Shown here one piece after another: positions 16,147 through 25,089 of a DNA stretch of 64,000 nt (within the stretch, counting starts at the first letter, position 1; each line of letters starts with the position of its first letter). The stretch is from Candidatus Bathyarchaeia archaeon (GTDB taxonomy: Archaea > Thermoproteota > Bathyarchaeia > Hecatellales > Hecatellaceae). The stretch is from assembly GCA_038883335.1 (NCBI GenBank), contig JAVZMI010000002.1, positions 73,242-137,241 of the forward strand, given 5' to 3'. The notes beneath the pieces were generated by a model. It saw nothing but the letters and a program-made list of their open reading frames with translations. It was not told the DNA's origin and made no database searches. A program made the position numbers and the translations under genes.

Positions 16147-16803
16147 CTAGTGGATTAACAGGTATAGACCAGTCATCTCCCACACAGCGCCTAGCGTTAA
16201 GAGTATAACCACTATTATGAACAGCCGACCTGCATCTTTCCATGCCTCTTTGAATGCAGCCTTTCTACTTTCGGTGTTATGCCTTCTTGGGAAGAGTATT
16301 GATAGGGCTATGTTGGTACCTGCTGCCGTCGAGAACACGTAGGCGCCAAGTTCTAATACTGCCGTGCCTACAGCCACAGCAGCGGTAGCCGGTGAAGAGT
16401 TCAACAGGCCGTAGTATAAGAGACCGACTAAGAAACTGCGGTAGAAGGCTACAAGCGAAGGGGCGACCACTCCCAGTACTGGTATCACGCCGATCAAGGT
16501 TGTAGTCAGGAAGGCGCCCCCCGCGAGATTCACGGTGAAGGTTAGTAGAATTGCGGAGGCGAGATCCCTATTCTGGAGCGCTTCAACCACCGTGGTAAAT
16601 GGGGGTTGAGTTAAGACCGTATTTATTAGCTCATCTAAGATCTCATCAGATACGACGCTAATTGATGAAACCTCACCTACACTTGCTATGTAGCTGGTAT
16701 AATACCCCGAGGCGAACGATGTAAAGTAGATTAGAGCAGTAATGAAGAGGAGCTTCTTCAGCCTCCTCGCAGTGAGCAACGAAGCAGACAACAACCTTGA
16801 CAT
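16147..16803 (-). CDS. SpoIIM-like integral membrane protein
   Basis: About 218 residues with five predicted membrane helices: residues 17-38, 80-108, 110-140, 145-170 and the C-terminal RLFIIVVILLTLGAVWEMTG. The C-terminal helix and the GAYVFSTAAG segment fit the stage II sporulation protein M / DUF95 family, archaeal members of which have no known function. A TATA box (TTATATTTAA on the minus strand, 16842-16833) implies that the start is ATG 16803; ATG 16821 is the other option and the ATG at 16866 lies upstream of the TATA box. Confidence 0.75.
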   Translation of the reverse strand: MSRLLSASLLTARRLKKLLFITALIYFTSFASGYYTSYIASVGEVSSISVVSDEILDELINTVLTQPPFTTVVEALQNRDLASAILLTFTVNLAGGAFLTTTLIGVIPVLGVVAPSLVAFYRSFLVGLLYYGLLNSSPATAAVAVGTAVLELGAYVFSTAAGTNIALSILFPRRHNTESRKAAFKEAWKDAGRLFIIVVILLTLGAVWEMTGLYLLIH

Positions 16804-16832
16804 CTCCAACTTAGAAATCATAAAAGGTGTAG

Positions 16833-16842
16833 TTAAATATAA
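16833..16842 (-). promoter_or_regulatory. TATA box of the SpoIIM-like gene
   Basis: TTATATTTAA on the minus strand, about 30 bases upstream of the chosen ATG, giving a very short leader. Confidence 0.5.
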
Positions 16843-16973
16843 CCGAACCGTTTGATGAGACTGCAATACCCCACGACTATACCACCGCCGTTATCCCATA
16901 AAATGGTTAAATATCTTACCCGTCTTATTACCCACACGGATTATGGACACACCCCCTAGGCGGTGGGCGTGAG

Positions 16974-18923
16974 CTGGTTAGGTCGAATATCTTTGGAGTC
17001 TTCAGAGCAGAGTGCGAATCTGCTTTGAGAGAGGCTATCAAAGAGTACGCCACCCAGCTGGAACTCCCGAAATCAATGGTTTCTCCACCTCCATCACCAC
17101 AGTATGGAGACTTGTCGTCACCCATCTGTTTCGAGCTTGCCAAGCTTACGAAAGAACCCCCGAAAAGCCTCGCTGAGACGCTGGCAAAGAAAATCTCCAC
17201 TGAGCGATTCGAGATGGTGAGCAAAGTTGAAGCCTTGAATGGGTACCTGAACTTCTACGCTGACTATGGAGTACTCAGCCGAGAAATGGTCAGGGCAGTA
17301 GAATACTACGGGGCTGACTATGGACTTTTAAAGACCGACGAACCTAAAAGGATCATAATCGAGCACACGAGTGCTAACCCCAGCGGTCCTCTACATATAG
17401 GAACCGCTAGGAACGCCATTCTTGGCGATGCGCTGGCGAGAATTCTGAAGGGTAGGGGTCACACAGTCAGGAGACACTTCTATATCGACGACATGGGGAG
17501 ACAGGTGGCAATAGTTGCCTATGGATACAAGCTTCTGGGCGAACCAGAAATCAAAGGAAAACCTGACATTTGGATAGGTTTCATCTACGCCGCGACAAAC
17601 TGCGCCGTCACCATCCGCTCCCTCAGAGCAAAATTGAAAGAACTCCAAGACAGGCGTGTAGAGGGTGAAGAACTTGAGAATACTCAACGAAAACTCGACG
17701 AGTACGTCGGCATCGCGGCGGAGGTTGAGCGATACGACCAACAAACCTTCCTGAAGATCGTCGAAGGAGTCAATGCGGATGAAAACCCGGAGAGAACCAT
17801 TGGGAACCTGATCAAACTCTACGAGTTGGGCGACCCAGAGGTTAAGAGACTCTTCCGAGAGATTGTAGAGAGCTGCCTCCTCGGCTTTAAAGAAACACTG
17901 GCCATGGCAGGCATAAACTTCGACAGTATGGACTGGGAGAGCGACCTAGTTTGGAGCGGCGAAGTTAAAGAAGTAATTCGCAGACTTGCTGAAACACCGT
18001 TTGCCATACGTAAGGAGGGCGCGCTCATTATTGATGTAGATCGAGCTGCTGAGAGGCTTGGCATAAAGGATAGATTTTCTTGGGGTGTCTCAAGTGAGAT
18101 ACCGCCTCTGACGCTGACTCGGAGCGACAGAACTACCTTGTACATAACCCGCGACATAGCCTATCATCTAAGAAAGTTCAAGTGGGCTGACGTAGTGGTG
18201 AATGTGATTGGAGCTGACCAGAGGCTAGCTCAAATACAGTTGAAGATAGCCCTCTACCTACTAGGCTTGGAGGCTGTATTGGATAATTTAGTGCACTATG
18301 CTTATGAGCTGGTTAAACTCCCCGACTACAAAATGTCACGCCGTAGAGGACGGTTCGTTACATTTGACGAAGTGATGGAGGAAGCCCAGTCTATAGCTCA
18401 TAACGAGGTTAGCAGTAGGAACCCAACCCTCTCAGACGTAGAGAAAACCCATGTTGCAAAGGTTGTAGGCATAGGCGCCGTCAAATACGCGATGCTCAGC
18501 ATCTCCGCCCTAAAGACTGTGACCTTCACTTGGGATAAGGTGGTAAACTTTGAAGTCAATAGCGGCCCATTCATCCAGTACGCGTACACTAGAGCTTCTA
18601 GCATCCTTCGAAAGGCAGATTTCAAACCTACTCAGCCAGACTTCTCGCTTTTAAGTCACCCCCTAGAAAAAAGATTGATACTTAAACTCGCCTTGTTCCC
18701 AGAAGTGTTTATTGAGGCGGCGGATGAATTGAAGCCAGAGGCTTTAGCTGAGTATGCAAATGATTTAGCCGCCGTATTCAACATATTCTATGACACACTA
18801 CCGGTCATCCAAGCTGGGGTTCAAGGTCTGAGAGACGCCCGCATGAAGCTCGTCGAGGCGACCCGTACAGTGCTTGGTAACGCTCTCAGCATACTGGGGA
18901 TTGATGCGCCTGAAAAGATGTAG
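16974..18923 (+). CDS. argS: Arginyl-tRNA synthetase, probable CTG start
   Basis: Class I synthetase charging tRNA-Arg. About 649 residues from the CTG at 16974, or 632 from the first canonical codon (TTG 17025). Order: N-terminal Add-1 domain, catalytic domain with SANPSGPLHIGTARNA (HIGH motif), KMSRRRGRFVTF (KMSKS equivalent) and the DALR anticodon-binding domain at the C-terminus (YTRASSILRKADF). In-frame codons upstream of TTG encode NIFGVFRAECESAL, which extends the first helix of the Add-1 domain. A GGTGGG stretch lies six bases upstream of CTG 16974. A TATA-like GGTTAAATATC at about 16907 fits a transcript that includes it. Confidence 0.93.
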   Translation: MVRSNIFGVFRAECESALREAIKEYATQLELPKSMVSPPPSPQYGDLSSPICFELAKLTKEPPKSLAETLAKKISTERFEMVSKVEALNGYLNFYADYGVLSREMVRAVEYYGADYGLLKTDEPKRIIIEHTSANPSGPLHIGTARNAILGDALARILKGRGHTVRRHFYIDDMGRQVAIVAYGYKLLGEPEIKGKPDIWIGFIYAATNCAVTIRSLRAKLKELQDRRVEGEELENTQRKLDEYVGIAAEVERYDQQTFLKIVEGVNADENPERTIGNLIKLYELGDPEVKRLFREIVESCLLGFKETLAMAGINFDSMDWESDLVWSGEVKEVIRRLAETPFAIRKEGALIIDVDRAAERLGIKDRFSWGVSSEIPPLTLTRSDRTTLYITRDIAYHLRKFKWADVVVNVIGADQRLAQIQLKIALYLLGLEAVLDNLVHYAYELVKLPDYKMSRRRGRFVTFDEVMEEAQSIAHNEVSSRNPTLSDVEKTHVAKVVGIGAVKYAMLSISALKTVTFTWDKVVNFEVNSGPFIQYAYTRASSILRKADFKPTQPDFSLLSHPLEKRLILKLALFPEVFIEAADELKPEALAEYANDLAAVFNIFYDTLPVIQAGVQGLRDARMKLVEATRTVLGNALSILGIDAPEKM

Positions 18924-19009
18924 CTGAACGACGGATAGACATTTATGTTTGAAAGAAACTTTTTTAACAGCCTCAGCTATAAAATGCGTCTAATAGCTTC
19001 TATGCAGGC

Positions 19010-20326
19010 ATGGTATTTGGAAATAGGGTAGTATGTGTGTCGGCTGATTCAAATGCTGGATCCTCAGCCAAGCTGAGGTTTCTAGGTGGAACTAAGGAAG
19101 TTGGAAGATCTGCTGTGGCAGTGAGTAGTGGTAAAACTCAGATCCTTCTAGACTACGGCATAGCAATGAACTACGAGCCAGGCTTCCCCATACATATACC
19201 ACCAAAAGAGGTCAACGCAATAGTTCTAACCCACGCTCACCTTGACCACAGCGGCGGAATACCGATCTTCCATGTCAGAGGAAAAACACCAGTCTACGCC
19301 ACAAGCCTAACCTTCGAACTTACCAAAATCCTCCTAAGCGACCTCATCAACCTTTCAGGCTACTACCTTCCCTATGAGTACCTTGAAGTTGACACCATGA
19401 TGCAGTGCAGGGTAAATGTCTCCTACAGCGACGAATGTCAAATCGGCGATATTAAAGTTGGGTTTTTGGATGCAGGCCACATCCCCGGCAGCGCGCAGTT
19501 ACTCTTAGATCTTGGAGGAGGCAAACGCTTAGCCTATACTGGCGACATAAATACCGTGGACACGCAACTGCTGTCTAGAGCCTCAACAGATTACGGAGAA
19601 CTCAGCCACCTAATAATCGAGGCGACCTATGTCAACGAAGACCATCCTGAACGCTCCCAGCTGGAGAAACTTTTTGTAGCCCGCGCTAGAGAGGTTGTGG
19701 AGAGAGGTGGAACTGTGCTCGTTCCAGCTTTCTCGGTTGGACGTTCACAGGAGATTCTATGTATACTAGCCGCTCACAAGTTTGAGTACCCGGTGGTGAT
19801 GGACGGAATGGCACTAAAGGTCAATGAGATTATGCTTCAGTATCCCCAATACTTCAAGAACCATAACCTCCTCCGAAGAGCCCTAGAAGGTGCGAGGTGG
19901 GTCTCAGGCTGGCGGGAGCGAAAGGAGGTTGTGAAGTCGCCGGGTGTGATAGTCTCTCCGGCAGGTATGCTGAAAGGAGGGGCTGCAGCCTTCTACATAG
20001 AAAAAGTTGCGAACAAGAAACAGAACGCCATATTTCTTGTGAGCTTCCAGATCCCAGGAACTCCCGGCAGGGTTCTACTTGAGGAGAGAAAAGTCTTCAT
20101 CGGAGGGAAGGCGAAGACAGTGGAGGCTGAGGTTGAGAGGTTCGACTTCACATCTCATTGTGGGAGGAAAGAACTGGAGGCTCTGCTTAAGGAAGCCAAA
20201 GGGAATCCAACCGTTTACACTGTGCACGGTAGCCCAGAGAACTGCATGGAACTGGCGGAGTGGGTGGAGAGAGAGGTAGGGTTGAAAGCGTTGGCGCCTT
20301 CAGCGAACGACAGCTACAAGTTATAA
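19010..20326 (+). CDS. Archaeal CPSF2-type beta-CASP ribonuclease
   Basis: A 438-residue metallo-beta-lactamase-fold nuclease of the aCPSF2 group. The MBL core contains VLTHAHLDHSGGIP (about 73-86), the histidine motif binding two zinc ions, then DAGHIPGSAQ and the beta-CASP domain with VPAFSVGRSQE. The ending is YTVHGSPENCMELAEWV. The KH domains of aCPSF1 are missing, which separates it from the gene at 50436. The family degrades or trims RNA endo- and exonucleolytically. A TATA-like CTATAAAAT lies at about 18977-18986. A GTG at 19037 is a possible later start. Confidence 0.9.
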   Translation: MVFGNRVVCVSADSNAGSSAKLRFLGGTKEVGRSAVAVSSGKTQILLDYGIAMNYEPGFPIHIPPKEVNAIVLTHAHLDHSGGIPIFHVRGKTPVYATSLTFELTKILLSDLINLSGYYLPYEYLEVDTMMQCRVNVSYSDECQIGDIKVGFLDAGHIPGSAQLLLDLGGGKRLAYTGDINTVDTQLLSRASTDYGELSHLIIEATYVNEDHPERSQLEKLFVARAREVVERGGTVLVPAFSVGRSQEILCILAAHKFEYPVVMDGMALKVNEIMLQYPQYFKNHNLLRRALEGARWVSGWRERKEVVKSPGVIVSPAGMLKGGAAAFYIEKVANKKQNAIFLVSFQIPGTPGRVLLEERKVFIGGKAKTVEAEVERFDFTSHCGRKELEALLKEAKGNPTVYTVHGSPENCMELAEWVEREVGLKALAPSANDSYKL

Positions 20327-20635
20327 TTGTAGCGACCCTTAAATAGAGTTAATGAACACTCACACATGAGACTCAAGACTGACATATTATCCATTACACT
20401 AAAGCCTGTCCAGCACTAGAGTTTTAAACCATCCATCTTCAGCATAATTCACCTCGCACTCATGGCTCTTAGCCATCAAACTCCACCAACTTGTTGGAAT
20501 GAGAAAGAAACTATCACATAGCCAAGGCTTGTGCAAACTAGATCTCAGCTTCTTTAACCCCTTCTTTACTCAAACTTTTTATAAAACCCAGTAGACCTAC
20601 AAATGCGAGTGTTAAGCCCAGGCTGGAAATCTCTC
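20327..20635. other. Intergenic region with a TATA box
   Basis: No recognised gene. A TATA box (TTTATAAAA, about 20577-20585) lies upstream of the DUF2116 gene. Confidence 0.4.
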
Positions 20636-20854
20636 ATGGTAGAGAAACATCGCCATTGTGTGGTATGCGGAATCTCGGTGCCGGCGGATAAGGACCCTCC
20701 AATCTGCAGTCAGAGATGCGAGCTTGAAATAGATAAGAGGAAGAAGAGGCAGAGATATACTATGCTTATGACGCTAATACCTATGGTTGTCGTGGCTGTC
20801 TTGATAGTCCTTCTTCCCTACCTCTTCCCTCCAACAGTAGGCCCTACGCCTTAG
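20636..20854 (+). CDS. DUF2116-type zinc-ribbon membrane protein
   Basis: About 72 residues: an N-terminal zinc ribbon (HCVVCG and ICSQRCE, four Cys) and a single membrane helix (about 40-62, LMTLIPMVVVAVLIVLL) with a short outer tail. This fits the archaeal DUF2116 family of tail-anchored proteins of unknown function. ATG 20636 is chosen for homology. ATG 20603 is also possible and would sit close to the predicted transcript start. Confidence 0.72.
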   Translation: MVEKHRHCVVCGISVPADKDPPICSQRCELEIDKRKKRQRYTMLMTLIPMVVVAVLIVLLPYLFPPTVGPTP

Positions 20855-20885
20855 CCTCTAGATAGCCTACCAAAAATGGTCTAAA

Positions 20886-21482
20886 ATGGCATCCAATAAT
20901 CAAGGCTTCAGACTCTTAGAGCATTTGACGATTCACCTACTTCAGATAGGAGAGGTCGAGGAGGAAGTTATTAACAGGGTCTTAGCCAACCTTGAGAGCG
21001 TATTTGGAGTATGCAGAGTCGTAAGGAGCCGAGGTGAAACTCAGCTTCTCCAAGCTGCCTATAATGAGGTAAGACGACAGTATAATGCGGAGGTCATCTT
21101 AGAGCGACTGTCTAAAACGGTAAAACCTCTGGGAGGGGCGGACAGGGTCCTTGCCCTACTGTGCGTAGACATCTATGCGGGAAGACTGAATTTCATCTTT
21201 GGGCAGGCTCAATGCCCCGGACGGTTTGCGGTTGTCTCTACTTACCGGCTCCGGCCTGAGTTCTACCATGTGGAGGATTGCTTCCTATTCGTTGCTAGAG
21301 TCGTGAAGGAGGTAACTCATGAGTTGGGTCACACTTTCGGGATTAAACACTGCACCAACCCTCGATGTGTGATGTGCTTCTCAAACAGCGTTGAGATGGT
21401 AGACGGTAAAAACTCCACATTCTGCCCTTCTTGTCAGAGTATGTTATGGGAAAACGTGAGGAGGACAAGTTTTCGGGCTTAG
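20886..21482 (+). CDS. amzA: Archaemetzincin
   Basis: A 198-residue zinc metallopeptidase of family M54. The extended active-site motif HELGHTFGIKHC (about 145-156) is followed by NPRCVMCFSN and FCPSC, four cysteines that bind a second structural zinc. Length and motif spacing match archaeal AmzA. Physiological substrates are unknown. It follows the DUF2116 gene by 31 bases, so the two may be co-transcribed. Confidence 0.95.
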   Translation: MASNNQGFRLLEHLTIHLLQIGEVEEEVINRVLANLESVFGVCRVVRSRGETQLLQAAYNEVRRQYNAEVILERLSKTVKPLGGADRVLALLCVDIYAGRLNFIFGQAQCPGRFAVVSTYRLRPEFYHVEDCFLFVARVVKEVTHELGHTFGIKHCTNPRCVMCFSNSVEMVDGKNSTFCPSCQSMLWENVRRTSFRA

Positions 21483-21776
21483 TGCCCTCAGAACTTGCCT
21501 CTTTCATTTTCCATATTGCCACTTTTAGCCATGACGGTTGCGGATTTCAACCTTCCCCAGCAGATTTTGAAATAACCCCCAGATGCACATTTTTGATGGG
21601 AAAGTTTTCTGTGGCTTTCGGGACGCTGAAAGTTAGAAGACGGGCGAGGGGCTTCTAAAAAGAGAATCTTCCAGTTAAATACTTGTTCGCCTTATTGTTA
21701 GTTTAAAGCGTAGGCGTAACGTTCTCGCTACGCAGCAAATATTTACACGCTAATAAATTGGGAGAGGGAATATTTC

Positions 21777-22673
21777 GTGGGAGATGCCTTGTCGGCCTCG
21801 GGGCCTCGAGAGGAGAGTTTAAGGCTGAAATCCTTTAAAGCTAGGCCCCACCATCTGATTCCAGTAATCTTTGTGTCATTACTTTCTACAGGTTTAGCAG
21901 CCGCCTTGAGGCTTGCGTACGGCACATCAGCATCCACTGTTTGGATATTTCCCCAAGAGGGGTTGGGTTTCCTCGCCAACGCTTTGTATCTAGTTCTGGC
22001 GGTAGGCATGGCTGGTACACTCCTCTACTTCTTGGCTAAGAGTGGTTATGGAAGAGCCCTGACTGCGCTTGTCACGCTTGCCTATTCAGCGGTAGGTTTC
22101 ATCTTAGCCTCAGTCTACTTGCCAGTTGCATTCTGGGCTTTAGGACTGTTCGGGTCGGAGTTTTATCTTCTATCCCTGGCAATCGCTACTTCTATGTCGG
22201 TTGCCTCAGTGGTTTATGGAGGAGTATTTGGGAGCAAGAGGTTAAGGCTGGTTACAATGTTACTCGCTGGATCTTCTTTGGGGGCGTTGTTAGGTTTCTC
22301 ATCAACAACTCTTACCGCTTTCACGGTGCTCCTCGCCCTAGCGGCATATGATGTTTTCGCTGTGTTTAAGGGCCCTCTGGGCAAGATGGTCTCCATTAGA
22401 GGAGACAGGGCAGTGAAAGGGTTGATGATGCCATTCGGAGACTTATCAATAGGACTAGGCGACCTTGTCTTCTACTCTATGCTAATATCTCACATTTATC
22501 TTGCCTTAGGGGTTACACCATTTCTCACAGGCATGTTGGGCTTGCTGCTCGGAGCCTACCTCACCTTTAAACAGTTGGAGAAAAGGACGATCTTCCCAGG
22601 TCTGCCTATCGCGTTAACTTTGGCGATGGGACTTGCCCTCGCAACCTACCATCTGCTCAATTTATTAACTTAG
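21777..22673 (+). CDS. Presenilin-like intramembrane aspartyl protease
   Basis: A 298-residue membrane protease of clan AD (family A22). It has nine predicted membrane helices. The catalytic pair is YD (Asp 192) and GLGD (Asp 229), and PGLP at 274-277 stands in for the PAL motif. Members cut the membrane helices of substrates, including signal peptides, in the plane of the membrane. The start is a GTG behind GGGAGAGGG. Confidence 0.9.
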   Translation: MGDALSASGPREESLRLKSFKARPHHLIPVIFVSLLSTGLAAALRLAYGTSASTVWIFPQEGLGFLANALYLVLAVGMAGTLLYFLAKSGYGRALTALVTLAYSAVGFILASVYLPVAFWALGLFGSEFYLLSLAIATSMSVASVVYGGVFGSKRLRLVTMLLAGSSLGALLGFSSTTLTAFTVLLALAAYDVFAVFKGPLGKMVSIRGDRAVKGLMMPFGDLSIGLGDLVFYSMLISHIYLALGVTPFLTGMLGLLLGAYLTFKQLEKRTIFPGLPIALTLAMGLALATYHLLNLLT

Positions 22674-23177
22674 AACGTGCTGAGAACTTAGGAGATCGAC
22701 GCTGCCTGTGTAATGTGTCTTCCCTGCTGGGTAGCTTGAAAAAACAACCATTCTTAAGATAAGAGGTTTAGATTGTCGCAAGTTAAAGAATGAGACTGAG
22801 GGCTAAAGATCATAGCCAAGTTTTTCTTTTTCCAAACTTTGGATCTCTTATACCAGATCTAACTCGAAGTTACAGCTTCACCCAGTTTTCTAAACTCTGA
22901 AACTCATAGAACAGCGTAATAATCTACCTGTTTCTCTTCCCACTTCATTTTGCCCAAAACTCTCACTCCGCGTACGTAGCCTCACTTAACTAGTCACTCA
23001 AAAGGAATAAAATTAATAGATGAAGGAGCTTAAAAAGATGAGATGGTTAATGATAGTCTTGAAGATTTTTAGCCCCCTAACCTTTATAACGTTTACAGCC
23101 TCAGCCTTACTGATAAGCAATAGAACTATCAGCCAGCGAAGCCTCAAACCTAGGTGGTGTGGATAAATAGCCTGTGT
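22674..23177. other. Intergenic region before tRNA-Gly
   Basis: About 500 bases without a recognised gene. A TATA-like TTTATAA at 23083-23089 may serve the tRNA, but it is about 90 bases upstream of the mature 5' end and would leave a long leader. No repeat or box C/D pair was recognised. Confidence 0.35.
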
Positions 23178-23255
23178 GCGGCTGTGGTCTAGCGTGGCCT
23201 AGGACAGGGGCCCTCCAAGCCTCTAACCCGGGTTCAAATCCCGGCAGCCGCACCA
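23178..23255 (+). tRNA. tRNA-Gly(TCC), CCA encoded, C at position 33
   Basis: Acceptor stem GCGGCTG/CAGCCGC, D arm GTC/GAC, anticodon stem GGGGC/GCCTC with loop CCTCCAA, T arm CCGGG-TTCAAAT-CCCGG, discriminator A and genomic CCA. The anticodon is TCC. Position 33 is C where nearly all elongator tRNAs have T. There is no intron. Confidence 0.93.
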
Positions 23256-23454
23256 TAATAAAATCTTCGAATTGACGGAGAGAAAAGAGCGTAGTTTAAA
23301 CTGTAAGCTATATCCCACCTTAAACTCTACAAAACTTTTGGACGGCAAGCTTCGAGGAAAAGTGCTATTCTTGAACTGTGAGGCTGATTCTCTCCGAGGA
23401 ATCACTAAAAAGAGAAGACCTAGATTTTAAGGTCGAAAAACACCAGGAAAATGT

Positions 23455-23691
23455 TTAGTAGGCTATGAAGGTTTCGGTTGAGTGTACACCGGGTATAATC
23501 CGTATCTCGTTATCGACAATTTGAGCCAGAGCATCGACGTTCTCAGCTTGAATCTTCAAGATGAAGTCATATTGACCGAAAAGGACATGCACCTCCTCCA
23601 CCCCCTTAATTTTACTGAACACTTCCTTGTAGTAAGCTGCCGAGTAAGCCTTCCGCTCCCCGACCCTTATCAGAATGAATGCCTTCAACAT
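23455..23691 (-). CDS. Stand-alone Lrp/AsnC effector-binding (RAM) domain protein
   Basis: About 78 residues forming only the ligand-sensing domain of Lrp/AsnC regulators: LKAFILIRVG at the N-terminus, YDFILKIQAENVDALAQIVDNEI and the end VHSTETFIAY. There is no helix-turn-helix. Such single-domain proteins form oligomers and bind amino acids, and may modulate full-length regulators. The ATG at 23691 follows GGTGG. It lies downstream of hisG on the same strand, with a TATA-like CTTTAAATT between them. Confidence 0.85.
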   Translation of the reverse strand: MLKAFILIRVGERKAYSAAYYKEVFSKIKGVEEVHVLFGQYDFILKIQAENVDALAQIVDNEIRIIPGVHSTETFIAY

Positions 23692-23762
23692 TAAGACCAC
23701 CCAAGTATGGGTAAGGCTCCAACAAATTTAAAGGCGTAGAGGAATTTTAGACATCTTTCCAG

Positions 23763-24677
23763 CTATCGGACTACCTTCTTTATGTCTATCTCTAGAATAT
23801 CTGTCGCGCCCTTCCTCTTTAATGTCGGTATCAAGTGTAACACTTGTTCATCGCTGACGGCAACTTCCACGGCATACCCAGCATCCCCGCCACCCGCCAG
23901 CCTAGAAATAGTAGGGCTCTTCATGGATGGGAGTATACTTAACACACCCTCTAAGGCGTCTGCGCTTACGTTCATCTTGATAAGCTTCATTCCCCTCGCA
24001 GCCATAGCCCCCTTCACCAGCTCTACAACGCCTTCAATCTTCTCTCTCTTCCAGTCGTCTCTCAGGCTCTGCCTATTCGCTATAAGCCTAGCGGTTGAAC
24101 TGAATATTTTGGAGATCACCTGCCACCCATTAGCTTGGAGGGTCGCTCCAGTCTCTGTGCAGTCGACGATCAGGTCTGCAGCCCCGATAAAGGTCTCAGT
24201 CGCCCCATATGAGCGGATAAATTTATATGGAAATGCCCCAAACCTTCTCCGGCAGAAGTTGGCGGTGATATTCTCATACTCTGAGGCAGCTATAATTCTC
24301 TCCTTGCCCTCTTCTTTAATCTTCTGGATAAACCTACCTAGAGCCTCGTTTTCACCAAGCCCCTCAAGTTCGTACCGTTGAGGTACTGCGGCAATTATGT
24401 CTACTTTCCCAACCCCTAAGTCTAGGAGTTCCTCTACGTCGGCATTGTGCTCAACCACCCAGTCATACCCGGTGATGCCTATATCGTATCTTCCTTCCTC
24501 CACCAGTGGGCTGATGTTCTGAGCACGGTGAATTCTCAACTCTAGCTCAGGGTCGTTGGAGCCTACCAGATATGACCTTTCATCTTTTACGCGTAACCCG
24601 TATCCTGCTTGATCAAGAAGATCCTTAACTCGAGCCCAGAGGTGCCCCTTCGGTAGAGCAAATCTAAGGATGCCCAT
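23763..24677 (-). CDS. hisG: ATP phosphoribosyltransferase, long form
   Basis: First enzyme of histidine synthesis (PRPP + ATP to phosphoribosyl-ATP). About 304 residues. Periplasmic-binding-like catalytic domains (LRFALPKGHLW at the start; DIGITGYDWV; the PRPP loop around LIVDCTETGATLQANGW) are followed by a C-terminal ACT-like domain (about 215-304), so it is the HisZ-independent, histidine-inhibited form. No other his gene is nearby. ATG 24677 is preferred over an ATG seven codons earlier. Confidence 0.93.
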   Translation of the reverse strand: MGILRFALPKGHLWARVKDLLDQAGYGLRVKDERSYLVGSNDPELELRIHRAQNISPLVEEGRYDIGITGYDWVVEHNADVEELLDLGVGKVDIIAAVPQRYELEGLGENEALGRFIQKIKEEGKERIIAASEYENITANFCRRRFGAFPYKFIRSYGATETFIGAADLIVDCTETGATLQANGWQVISKIFSSTARLIANRQSLRDDWKREKIEGVVELVKGAMAARGMKLIKMNVSADALEGVLSILPSMKSPTISRLAGGGDAGYAVEVAVSDEQVLHLIPTLKRKGATDILEIDIKKVVR

Positions 24678-24826
24678 TTCTGTTCGGAGACAATTCATCG
24701 CGGTTAAGTATAAACCTTTTCAGGCTTAGAATTGTTGAGAGTGGCAGCATTGCCGTCTAGAATTATCCACATGCATGAATTTATTAGGATGTTCACGCTT
24801 TATCAAAAATAGTAGGAGGCGATTTC

Positions 24827-24874
24827 TTGGCTCAACCAGCTAAGAAGGAAGAGAAGAAGAAAACCAAGAAGTAA
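24827..24874 (+). CDS. 15-residue Lys/Glu-rich peptide with strong ribosome-binding site
   Basis: TTG start at 24827, five bases after GGAGGCGA-like AGGAGGC, then AQPAKKEEKKKTKK and TAA. The peptide looks like the disordered basic N-terminus of a small ribosomal protein such as eS25, but no continuation exists in any frame. A TATA-like AATTTATTAGG at about 24778 lies upstream and a hairpin plus T-rich terminator lies downstream, so this is an independent small transcript. It may be a truncated gene, a tiny protein or part of a small RNA. Confidence 0.45.
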   Translation: MAQPAKKEEKKKTKK

Positions 24875-24927
24875 AAGCCTACCTAAACAGTAAATTCTAG
24901 GACAGAAGATAATACTACGAGCCAAAG

Positions 24928-24998
24928 GGAGGTGCACTGTCCTCCATAAGCTGCCAAGAGGGCAGCCTATTTCCACACATCACCTTTTTATTTTTTAT
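24928..24998 (+). terminator. Two hairpins followed by a T-rich stretch
   Basis: Hairpin 1 pairs GGAGG (24928-24932) with CCTCC (24941-24945). Hairpin 2 pairs GCTGCC (24950-24955) with GGCAGC (24961-24966). A T-rich run (TTTTTATTTTTTAT) ends at about 24998. This looks like the end of the small transcript that starts near 24800. Confidence 0.55.
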
Positions 24999-25089
24999 CT
25001 ACTTTACGCTAAACGCGTAGGCCAAATTTCCCCACATTTTTTGCGAGAAACCTGAAAGAGAAGCAACTTCTAAATATCTCAATTCAGTA

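Noticed and set aside
21431-21658. 75-codon frame overlapping the end of archaemetzincin
   Set aside because: It shares bases with the conserved archaemetzincin C-terminus in another frame and has no homology.
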